This document shows, piece by piece, positions 39,701-50,692 of a stretch of 64,000 nucleotides of DNA; the first letter of the stretch is position 1; every line of letters starts with the position of its first letter. The notes under the pieces are model-generated. The model had not been told where the DNA came from, did not search any database, and saw only the letters and a program-made list of their open reading frames with translations. The DNA is taken from positions 3,724,001-3,788,000 of the forward strand of contig CM067527.1 of the NCBI GenBank assembly GCA_034509925.1, written 5' to 3'. This DNA is from Hirudinaria manillensis. Lineage: Eukaryota; Annelida; Clitellata; Hirudinida; Hirudinidae. The position numbers were made by a program, and so were the translations under genes.

Positions 39701-42700
39701 CCTATCGACGCACAATCGTCGAACGTGAAAACGGAGGAGTGTTCCGCAGGAGGAGAGGCATCCTTCTCGAAGGACGCCGTCAAGACTGAGGCTGCCTTAA
39801 CGCCTTCGAGTTCGAATCCCAAGGCCTTCCCGAAAGAAATGCCGAAGGACAAAGCGCTCGAAATCAAAAGCGAAGACAACTTCGACGACTCGAAGAACGA
39901 CCTCCTGCTCCATCCGACCTCGTCCACGTCCAGCTCTTCTGTCGCTCCGATCAACAAGACTGGTGATTGTGCCATTTATTAATGCTCCTTATTGAAACGA
40001 TAGAGATTTGTTTCTGGATTGATTTTTTTTTTTTATAAACGTACTGTTTTAATAATGAAAGATTAATTTTATAGCTGTTATCATTTTAATTATTATTATT
40101 ATTTGTAGTAGTATTATTGTCGTTTATTAATTTTTCCGCATGCAGTTTGGAAACCGAATGAACTTCGACAGTACCTGCTTCCGACTCTGGAAAAACTTTA
40201 TCGATTGGACGAATCGCTGCCTTTCCGACAACCTGTCGATCCTGTCATCTTACAAATACCGGTGAGAATCGTTCATGCACGAGCGGATAAAGATTTGCTT
40301 GGATGAGTATCGATGGGTATTGCTATCGCTAATCATTCGCCTTTGCCTGTTGATGCTTTGAGCTTTATTTTGAGCCTCTTTGTATCCTTTCATCTTAAAT
40401 AGGAGAAGAACAATTATATGTTATTATCATTATAATTAATATTAATAGTAAGTCATGTGTAATTTGCTTTGAAATATATTTTACTGTCCAATATATATCT
40501 CCAATTTAATAAATTACTGATCCTTGCAGGATTACTTTGATATAATTAAAAATCCAATGGACCTTTCAACAATCAAAAAGAACCTGGACACGGGAGGTTA
40601 TTCTGACCCTTGGCAGTACGTGGAGGACGTTTGGCTGATGTTTGAGAACGCTTGGCTCTACAATAGGAAGACATCCAGGGTCCATAAATTCTCCACTAAG
40701 GTATGTTGAAGAGCAAATCCTTTTTAATTTGTATGTTTGATAAGAATAAGTATTCGAACCTGGTATGGACTAAGAACAGAAGTTTATATGTTTATATAGG
40801 TTACTTTGAGTTATTAAGTTGATATTCAGTTGACATGCATTATAATTACATTTTTGGCCTTTCATTGACCTTTCTCAGCTCTCAGAGGTTTTTGAGCCGG
40901 AGATAGATGGAGTGATGAGGTCACTTGGATTCTGTTGTGGCAGGAAATATGTATTTTCTCCCCAAGCCCTTTGTTGCTATGGCAAAGCCATGTGCACAAT
41001 TCCCATCAATGCTGTCTATTACAGTCACCAGAATAGGTGAGTGAACTGTGAAAGAAATTTACAAAATTATTTAATCTTTTCTATTCATTAAAAGTTTTTG
41101 AATAAATTGCATAAGATAAAACATTCCATATTAATAATGCCATATTAATTTTTTATCCTGATAAAATTCCTTTGGTCCTATTAATTATTTATGCATCAAA
41201 ATGAGCATCGAAGCTAAAATGTTTTTCCGGTTTCAGGTACGTTTTTTGTGAAAAATGCTTTGTGGAGACTGAAGGTGATGAAGTGGAGTTGAATGAAGAT
41301 CCAATGCAGCCCAATATGTAAGAATTAATTACAAGACATTGTTCTTGGTTTTTCCTTTTAATGTGTTTCACATAGTTAAGCGGTCGTGACTGTAATGCAA
41401 TGGCATTTCAATGGCTGTAATTGTTTTTTATTTCTTGATTGGTTACATTCCTCAGCTTTGTGCTAGAAATTAAAAGAATAAACAAAAACTCTTATCTCAT
41501 ATTATGCTTGATAAATCTCATAATAACTCATATCATATAATAACTTTTATTTTAAATTTCAGTCGACTCAAGAAGAATCTCTTTCAGAAGACAAAAAACA
41601 ATCAACTGGAGATGGAACCGTGAGTCGATTGGTCACTGTCTGAAAATGCACAGAAAAATATATATTTATAAATTTGTTGTCTCTTTAGTTTCTATTACAT
41701 AAAAGATGAATTAAAACCTAAAATTAAAAACTATAGTCAGTCTTATACTCTATACCCTATGTTGTATACCCTTGTCCCTTCTTCATAATCAGTCTTATAT
41801 TGTATACTCTACATTGTATACTCTTGTCCCTTCTTCTATAATCAATCTTATATTATATACTCTACATTGCATACTCTTGTCCCTTCTATAATCAGTCTTA
41901 TATTATATACTCTACATTGTATACCCTTGTCCCTTCTTCTATAATCAATCTTACACCGTATACTCTTGTCCGTTCTTCATAATCAGTCTTATATTGTATA
42001 CTCTACATTGCATACTCTTGTCCCTTCTTCATAATCAATCTTACACTGTATACTCTTGTCCGTTCTTCATAATCAGTCTTATATTGTATACTCTACATTG
42101 TATACTCTTGTCCCTTCTTCATAATCAGTCTTATATTGTATACTCTACATTGTATACTCTTGTCCCTTCTTCTATAATCAATCTTACACCATATACTATT
42201 GTCCCTTCTTCTATAATCAATCTTACACCGTATACTATTGTCCCTTCTCCTTAATCGCAGGTTCGTCGAGTGCTCGTACTGCGGCAAAAAACAGCATCAG
42301 ATTTGTTCCTTGTACCTGGAGTCGGTTTGGCAGGGTCCGTTCGTTTGCATGTCGTGTGCCTCCAACAACAACATCAAAAGGAAGGAGAATAAATATACTG
42401 CCAAAAGTTCGTGGAGATTCTTCTTATTTTTTTTTCCAAAATATTTTTTTTTTATGAAGCATCGTGTCATCGTCATCGTCAGAGGGATTTGGATGTTCGT
42501 TTTTTGTAAAAATTTGTATTGCCCACATTTTATGTGGTGACCAAGTGTAAGATGCTGTTACAATTTATTATTTCATCTCAATTTATTTATTGACTTGACC
42601 TTGTAGTGTTATGAATATATACTTATTCTGTGCAATTGTTGTAAAATCAGAAGCAGAAAGTGATATAACTGTATACTATGTTTGTATACTAGATATGGTA

Positions 42701-45700
42701 AACATGAAACAATAATAGCAATAAATGTTTATGAATAGACATAAGAAATGATTGAGTGACTCTGACTGATGCTTGAACTGGCACAATAGCTCCATCTATT
42801 GTTGGATCTATTATTCGTTTATTGGTAAATGACCATCGTGTATCCAGGCAGATTGAGATCAAACATTTCATTTGAAAGGTTTTTAAGTGTTTGTTGGAAG
42901 TGATGGAAAACTATGGCTTTTTAAAGCTTGCTTAAAGAATCGTTGTCTTAATTTGTTTTATACACTATTAAGTGACTTAATACCATATACTACTACTAAT
43001 AATAATAATAACATTAATAATAATAAATAATAAGAATGTGGCTTAGAAGGAACTGAAATAGTATTTAATGCATTTAAGTGACTTCAGGTCTTCTAGAAAT
43101 GCTTTTTTATTGGATTTTATTTCAAAATTTAAGTCATGCTTTTTACTGATACCATGGTCATATTTATGTCGTTTTGTTGCCATTAATTTACTATTGTTAA
43201 ATATATGTATCAATATTGATAAAAATATCAATATCATTACTTATATGTATTACTAATGCATGGCTTACATTAGTTAATGTTGCAATACATGCATAAAAGC
43301 TCATTAGGCATACATTAATTTTGATTACATATAACTTGTACTTTATAATTTTAGTTAAAATTACTGAAAAACTGCAAATATTGAATCATTTGTTGGCATA
43401 TTGCAGCTGCAGAGCTTATACAAGAACATCATTTTAAGTATACAGGTTGTTGGATAGGAGGCCTTTTTTCTACACCTAAAATTATATTTTATAGTTATTA
43501 TGCAAGATAATAAATGCAAGAATATTAAAATCATATATTCTATTTAAATTGTATAATTCCTGACGGTTTTAGGACTACCTCAGACAAAACTTGGCACGTA
43601 CCTGGAGAACAGAGTGAATTCATTCCTCAAGAAAAACGGTTGCGGAGCCGGAGAAGTGACGATCAGAGTTCTTTCCAGTTCCGAGAAAACCGTGGAGGTG
43701 AAGCCGGCCATGAAGCTCAGACACGGGGAGGAAATAGCGGACAGCTTCCCGTACACTGCCAAATCTATCTTCGCATTCGAAGAGATAGATGGCGTCAGCG
43801 TCTGCTTCTTTGGCATGCACGTCCAAGAATATGGATCGAATTGCCCTCAGCCAAATGCTAGGTTTGTTTGATCTTAAATTGTTACTTACTATACAATATA
43901 ATTATATAATTAATTTCTTAATGGAAGACTTTCACAATTGATTCTGTGATATTTTTATGCATTTTGCTTTAAGACTTTGCATCCTGAAAAATAAATTTGT
44001 TAGTTCACTACGCTTTGTGCTTCTTTTTCATAGACGAATCTACATAGCCTACCTTGACAGTGTCAACTTCTTTCAACCGAAAGCCATGAGGACACCTGTT
44101 TATCACGAGATCCTTATTGGTTACCTGGATTACGTCAAGAGATTAGGGTAACTGTGCTTACTCAAATTCAAATGCTAATCATGCCATGAGTTGATATCAG
44201 TTGTCATTTGCTTCTAAAATGGCTTTGTGAGACAAAATGAGGTGGTTGGACCATCATATGTTCATACCTGGTTTTCACTACTTTGTGAAGATTCTTAATA
44301 TCAATTGATTCTACTATTATTTTGAAAGACTTTAAGATTTTTTTTCTTAAGGTGACATGTATATAATTCTATGATGTTTAGTCACATTTAGAAAAGCTGC
44401 ATTGAAGTTATTTAAATTGATTGACATCCCAGGAGCAAGTTGTGTGCTTTGACCAAACAATGTTATCACAACAATTTCTTAAAACCAATCAGAGCACGTT
44501 GATTATACCTGTAATGATTAAGCTGATGTTAGCCATGTATTTAGGTTTTAACATTCAGTTTGTAATTCAAAAGAATAATTGTATAATTACCAGCTATGCC
44601 ACTGCACACATATGGGCATGTCCACCAAGTGAAGGGGATGACTATATTTTCCATTGCCATCCACCTGACATGAAAATACCAAAGCCAAAGAGGTTGCAGG
44701 ATTGGTACAAGAAGATGTTAGACAAAGCCATATTGGAAAGGATTGTCGTGGACTACAAGGTTTGAACTTGCCTCGTATCATCTGCAATGAATTCCATGCG
44801 AATATCTTTGTTCTACCGCTGTACTTTCGCATCTATTTACAGGACATATTGAAGGATGCAATCGAAAACAACTTAGCAAGTGCCACGGAATTGCCATATT
44901 TCGAAGGGGACTTTTGGCCAACGGTGTTGGAGGACAGCATAAAAGAGGTAGAACAAGAGGAAGATAGGAAGAGGAAGGAGTCCGAGAACGAGGCCCTTTC
45001 CCTCTCCGCCGCCGTATCTTTGTCGTCGTCTGCCGTGACGTCGGCGGGAAGCACGTTCGGAGCTTCCATCAGTGCCTCCGTGTCTTTTCCGGATACGAGC
45101 ATGACCGAAGATCAAAACTCCATGGACGTGGACGACGGAAACACGTCCGGCGGTGCCGAAGTGAGTTCGTGGCTCGTGTGAAGCCGGCCGTTAATGACTT
45201 TGCTCGCAATAAGATGTACATCGCCATCGGAATGCCTAAGTGAAATTCATTCGTTTTCAGTCTTCCCAGTCCGGTAAGAAGAAAGGTCAGAAAAGTGCCG
45301 TGAAGAAGAAGAACTCGAAGAATAAGGGAGGTTCGTCTGGTTCCGCGTCGAGCAAGAAGGCCGGCAGCAAAAAGAATCAACCTCCTCGCATCGAGGTCGG
45401 CAACGGCAACGAGCTGACTTCCAAACTCTTCCAGATGATGGAGAAGCACAAGGAGGTCTTCTTTGTGGTGAAGCTGCACTCTGCCCAGAGCTCTCTGGCC
45501 CTGCCTCCGGTCCAAGACCCCGATCCGCTCGTGTCCAACGACCTCATGGACGGAAGGGACGCGTTCCTCATGATGTCTCGAGAGAGGCACTACGAATTTT
45601 CTTCCCTCAGAAGGGCAAAGTTCTCGACGCTGGTGATGCTCTACGAGCTGCACACGCAAGGAAGGGACGCCTTCGTCTACGCCTGCAACAACTGCAAGGC

Positions 45701-48286
45701 CAACATAGAGACCCACTACCACTGCACAGTTTGTGACGTTAGTTCTTAGTCTAATTAAAAGTGCATTCTTCGAGCGCAACCTTGCATCGTCGACCGAAAC
45801 TAGAGGTCGAAGGGCGCCGACCGCCAATGCCGAAGTATCGAAGACGATGCGATCTCTTTCGGTCGCATTTTGAAATCTCGAATCGCTCGCGAGGTTTCGT
45901 CACCGTTCTGCAAATTCTTTCGGCAGGATTTCGACCTGTGCGTTGCCTGCTACGAGAAACTCAATCACGTTCACAAGATGGAGAAGAGATCTCTCGATCT
46001 GGACGGCTCGGGATCGGGCGGTCCTGCCGGTGCCGGCGGAATGGCAGGAGCGAATGGCGGAGGCAACGGATCTGGCGAAGGGTCGTCTGATAACAGCAAC
46101 CTCATTAATCCCCAAGAGGTGAATATTAGGGTGTGATTTTATGCATTAAATTAAGCTATTATTCTATTTAAATTCTTATGTTTTATTTTTTGTTAATTGT
46201 TCAATCTGGTTCATCATTGTTTTCCAGGCTCGAAGGCATTCTATCCAAAAGTGCATTCAGTCTCTACTCCATGCTTGCACCTGTCGGGATGCAAACTGTC
46301 GCCTGGCGAGCTGTCAGAAGATGAAGAGGGTCATGAATCACACCAAGCTCTGCAAGCGCAAGCAGACCAACAGCTGTCCTGTCTGCAAGCAGCTGTTTGC
46401 CCTCTGTTGGTACCATGCTAAGCACTGCAGGGAGTCCAAGTGCCAGGTGCCCTTCTGTCTCAACTTCAAACAGAAACTGCAGCAGCAACAGACCCAGCAG
46501 AAAATGCAGCAGGCGATGCTTATGCGCAGGAGGATCGAGGCCATGATACAAAACGGTAGCGGAAGTGGAAGCTCGCTGTCGTCTTCCTCCTCTTCGTCTA
46601 TTCAGGTCAGATGATGAGATGACAAAATGGCATCGTTTTGATGGCTTTTAGGTTCTTGTCATTGTAAATTGAAGACGTTTGCAAATGAAAACTGATCATC
46701 AATTTGTCAGACTCACCAATCCAACCATCCTGTACCTCAAAAGCTGACACCTCCAGTTGTGGGTGTGGTTCCTTCGACTCCATCAACGCACCAGGCTGCT
46801 CTTACCAATCGTTTGATTTTGCACCAGCAACAGTTGCAGCAACAACAGCAACTACAGCAGCTTCAGCAGCAACAACAACAACAGCAGCAGCAACAATTTC
46901 AACAGATTCAGATTATGGATACCTCACAGGCTGCAATGGTTCCTCTGAGTAACGGAGGAGGGTCGCAACAGATAGTCGGAACCGCTCTCATTTCTTCCGA
47001 CTCCAACAACCAGCTTTCCACCCTCAAACTACAGTTGCAACAACCTCTTGTTGTACAGCAGAGTGATGCCCAGCAGAGTTCTGCAAACACCATGTGGCTT
47101 GAAGGAATGTCACAGCAACAACAACAACAGCAAGGTCATTGTCCTAGCTTCTCATATGCTTGGTTCTATTATTTTTTTTTCTAATTTCTCATGAAATCAT
47201 GATTGGCAGATTCCCTGAGCCTGTTGATGACGACTGCAGCGCCGACACCTCTGTCCTCGAACTTTTCTGCAGTCACTGCCGTCACCACTCATCAAATTGG
47301 TGGGCCTCAGCTGACTTCAAGACCTGCCTCCTCTGCACCTCTCAGTGCCGAGAAACAGAAGATCATCAGCCTCTTTCAGAACAATCCACAACTACTGCAG
47401 GCTCTTTTTAAGGTTCTCTTTTCTAGTTTATGCTTCAGGCTGATGTGATATTCTGAAGATCACTATAGATTTTCTTGTACACTTGTAGCAGAAACAGCAG
47501 CAACAACAACAACAACAGCAGCAGCAACAACAACAACAACAATTTGTTCCATCAGCTTTATTGAACCAACAACAGGGTCAAGATGGAACACAGCAAGAAC
47601 AAAGTTTGCTAATGAAACAGCAAGCCAGGTTGCTGTTGGGTCCGAAGCTTCAAGCTAGCATCAACAACCCTCGGTCCAACGTGCTCGTCTCCTCTCTGAA
47701 GCAACCTCAGCACGTCCGTTTGTCCCAACAGCCTGACGCCTCCTCCATGATTCGTCTGCCATCCAATGAACAGTCTCAACTCATTCTTCAGAGTTCCAAC
47801 AACATCAACGTACAGCATCAGCAGCAGCAGCAACAACAACAACAGCAGCTCATAAAGATGCAACACTATCATCCTGCATTGAACAACGTCGCCGCACGAA
47901 CGGCGAATCCGATTTTTCGAGCCCAGTTGCAACAACAGCAGCAGCAGATGGTACAACGGATGACGGCCGCTCGGATGAACCTTTCCGTCGGTTTGGGACT
48001 GAATCCGAACTCCCTGCAGCACCAGGTTTCCGTCGGCAACCCTCGGGCCGCGAGCGGTTCGTCCGCCTCCGCCCCGTTGATGCTGCTGATGAACAACAAC
48101 AACAACGAGTCGGTCGACGGTCAACAGTCTCGGCCGGATCAAGTCATGCTGACTCAGCTGCACTCAGATCTTCCGTCCACCAACGCCCCCAACGGCGGCG
48201 GCAACCACGGCACGGGCTTCGAGAGTTCGAATCCTGCCGTCGTCATTCCGCAGGATCAACTCTCTCGATACGCCGACCAGCTATAG
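33735..48286 (+). CDS. CREBBP: CREB-binding protein / p300 histone acetyltransferase
   Basis: Nuclear coactivator that acetylates histones and bridges activators to Pol II. Exons: 33735-33789, 33870-35014, 36732-37128, 37238-37871, 37953-38070, 38420-38585, 38656-38738, 38954-39037, 39308-39534, 39691-39962, 40146-40261, 40530-40700, 40879-41036, 41237-41317, 41563-41619, 42261-42406, 43573-43861, 44034-44147, 44594-44759, 44843-45160, 45261-45737, 45927-46118, 46228-46605, 46711-47134, 47210-47412, 47489-48286. They join in frame to 2422 aa (human CBP 2442). Domains in order: N-terminal nuclear-receptor region ([13 protein letters not shown]), TAZ1 about 474-565, KIX about 725-820, bromodomain about 1061-1180, RING/PHD about 1209-1303, HAT from 1304 ([31 protein letters not shown]), ZZ ([16 protein letters not shown]), TAZ2 from about 1823, a reduced NCBD about 2130-2157, then polyQ. 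The C-terminal QLSRYADQL resembles the conserved tail of vertebrate CBP. Splicing around KIX is ambiguous (see findings). Confidence 0.97.
35015..36731 (+). other. CBP intron 2, no internal feature seen
   Basis: The largest CBP intron, 1.7 kb and AT-rich, between the N-terminal Gln/Asn-rich exon and the TAZ1 exon. I see no gene or clear repeat inside it. Confidence 0.6.
41735..42245. repeat. Minisatellite in CBP intron 15
   Basis: Imperfect tandem copies combine a TATACTCTACATTGTATAC-type core with CTCTTGTCCCTTCTTCTATA and AATCAGTCTTATATTGTATA blocks. Units are roughly 25-55 bp in higher-order mixtures. The array nearly fills intron 15 (41620-42260), ending just before the exon for the second part of the RING/PHD module. 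Confidence 0.9.
42407..43572 (+). other. CBP intron 16, no internal gene seen
   Basis: AT-rich 1.17-kb intron with a short (ATA/ATT)-rich tract near 42990-43035. It separates the PHD exon from the first HAT exon. Confidence 0.6.
46822..46900 (+). repeat. CAG/CAA tract encoding polyglutamine in CBP
   Basis: A mixed CAG/CAA run lies within exon 24, downstream of TAZ2. CAA interruptions break pure CAG runs. Two further tracts lie at about 47489-47541 and 47816-47848. Confidence 0.9.
47489..47541 (+). repeat. CAG/CAA polyglutamine tract at the start of CBP exon 26
   Basis: The tract directly follows the conserved NCBD helix segment [10 protein letters not shown] across the exon junction, so the NCBD is abutted by polyQ. 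Confidence 0.9.
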
Positions 48287-50527
48287 CAGGGTTGAATTCA
48301 ATCTTTTGTTCAGTATTTGTTGTGCTTCGTTGTTCTAGCCGATTTTCATCCGACCTCATCCCGAACGACGCGTCGACGACCGGCACGGACGTCCTTCCGT
48401 GCGAATTCTGTCCGCTCCTCGTCGCCGGCAAACGAGTTAGAGGACGACCTCACCCTGCTCCTCCTTAGCGAGCACTTAACGAAATATCTGAGTATTCGGG
48501 GAGACATTTCGGAGGAGGTCGTGACTACAGCATGGAGTTAAAAACGGGGATGAAGTGTTTTGTAATTCCAGTTGCTTGTCTTGTGAGCTTGTGCATTGCC
48601 TGCTTAGTGATTTATTTTTTCTGTGAGTCGTCTCAATTCTCATTGACTCTTATTATTTAAATTCCTTGATTTTTCGCTCGATTCGGTCGATGTTATTTAT
48701 CTATTACCTTGTTTCATCTCGTGTTTGTGTTCTCGATTGGGTTCATAGGAATTGTGCATAAGAAAATTTTAGCTCACCATTGTTCAGATGTTAGTAGTAA
48801 TGGTTAGATTGATAATTTTATTTTTTCCAAACATAAAAGGGCTTTGGTTTTCCAATGGGGTTTTGGACTTTCTAAAGTGTCTGATTTATGTGTTATGCCT
48901 TTGTATAGCAATGCCCTACCTAGGCCATAATGATTCAGTGGCGCAGACCTGTAATGTAAATAATGTACATAGGTAGTGTGGTTAGCCTGTTTGTACACAA
49001 TGCTTTCATACTGTGTCTGGTTAATCTTCATCTCGTTATTAAAGATAAAACTCTCGCAAGTTATTTACGACTAAACTTTAGATTTACTTAGACGCATGTC
49101 GGATTGCATGTCGTCTCGCAGGGAAATGGGTTGTGGCCGGGATAGTTCGTAGCTTTTGTCGGTACGATTTCCGGACGGGTTTCGATCTTCGGGTCGGATT
49201 CGACCGGGAGCCTGGATCGAGCATGTGCATCCGTCGAGCATATTTTGTTGTACTTTCAAGATTTTCAGTCATTTGAGCTCACTATTGCCAATGTAGGAAA
49301 TAGTTTGCTAGACTGGGTTGCAGATTGTTTTCCTGTTTTATTTTCGTACACTTTGGATGGAGTTAAAACGATGCTTCTTTGCTTTGGTCACGGACACGAG
49401 CTTTTAAGCCCACAAACTGTAGTCTAAGCAGCATTTACTTTTTTTTTGAACTAGCTTAGGGTTTTTTATTTTATTCCAGAAATTCATGCTAAATCGTCAA
49501 GTTACTTCTCGTGGCTTAGGATGTTTGGTGTAAACTGCTTGAGGCAATTTGATTTTAAAAATTCTTTATGACTGAAACAGGATGATTTCTATGCTGTTGA
49601 GCAGTTGCAAGATTTGTTAAGAGCTTAGCATTGTTTTGTCCATGGTTGTTTCATTGTTCTAAGTCATTCGCCTGTGTGTGCATGAGTTTTGTGAGTGCAT
49701 TTCGTCGACAAATGTATGCCATACAGCATTTTGGACTGTGCCCTGTTGTAGTTTTTCATGCCTGGCCGCAAGCTTTGAGCGTTCGGTGGTCATTTCCTCA
49801 TTTGTTCTGTAGAGACAGTCCACTCTTGAGAGAAAATAAATTCATTTCCAAGACATTTGTCACACTGGCTGAAACTGTTTGATGGGAAGGCTGTGTATAT
49901 TCAGTATTTGCATCTTCAAGTGCTCTTCTATTCTGCTCATCACCTTGATCACCAAATCCACCACATACTCCAACGATCTACTGTGTATAAACCTATACGT
50001 AACTTTGAGTTTCAGGTTTTTCTCATGGTGAAAGTGGTGATGAAGGCACGACGCCCTCGTCTCGACACCGTTTGCTCTCGAGAATAATGTCACGCATGCC
50101 GACGAGCGTAGTACTTGCCGGGCATCTGGGTTTTGTAAGGGACCTTAAACGTAGCATGCACGTACGCGCGCATGGACCTCGACTGATAACGCGCGGGTTC
50201 GTTTTTCGTTTGGCGCTCGTGCCCCCGTGCGTGAAGTTTGTCCGAAATATTTGTTTTTAAATTGGACAGTTAAGCTAGCCAATAGGAATGGAGTGTTGAT
50301 GATGGTGATTAAAATGCTGCTTTCTTAATATTTGTAAAAAGTTGTATTGTACATAACGACATTTATTTTATTAACCTTCTTCGTTTGCGAGGTTTACTAT
50401 TTTCTCTTCTACCATCATTGACAAACTAGATAGTTGACTGATGACTCAAAGGTTTTCTTTGTAAAATTAATGGGTTCTTTGACAATAAACGGAATCTGTA
50501 GTGTACCAAGTCATCTCATTGAATCCA

Positions 50528-50567
<40 letters not shown>

Positions 50568-50692
50568 GCACCCTCCTTTTAATCAATTTTTGACATATTT
50601 CGATAAATACTGTGACTTGCATCTTAGAAATTAATGGCTTAAAACTTTTATTAAAAGAATAAAGGCCGACAAAATTATTGATTTATGATAGA
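48287..50692. other. Long 3' region of CBP, probably 3'UTR
   Basis: 2.4 kb without a recognisable exon lies between the CBP stop and the convergent ankyrin gene. The first about 250 nt are as GC-rich as the CBP coding exons, then the sequence becomes T-rich, as UTRs in this window are. An ATTAAA near 49039 could be a poly(A) signal. Confidence 0.45.
50529..50566. repeat. (CT)n microsatellite
   Basis: About 19 uninterrupted CT dinucleotides in the space between CBP and the ankyrin gene. Confidence 0.95.

Noticed and set aside
42960..43040. AT-rich ATA/ATT run as a possible mobile-element tail
   Set aside because: Simple sequence only, with no adjacent coding or terminal-repeat signal.
44833..45827. 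Long minus-strand open frames opposite CBP HAT and ZZ exons
   Set aside because: They are antisense to strongly conserved CBP exons and arise from GC-rich codon bias.
46704..46952. Plus-strand Thr/Ala-rich frame overlapping CBP exon 24
   Set aside because: It is the shifted reading of the CAG/CAA tract, and the conserved frame is the Gln-rich one.
47609..48163. 184-codon minus-strand open frame opposite the CBP C-terminal exon
   Set aside because: It is antisense to the polyQ exon; its Leu and Val runs are complements of CAG/CAA and AAC repeats.
48317..48541. Possible additional CBP coding exon after the stop
   Set aside because: The protein already ends with the conserved-looking QLSRYADQL tail; the GC-rich stretch has no clear acceptor-linked conserved sequence.
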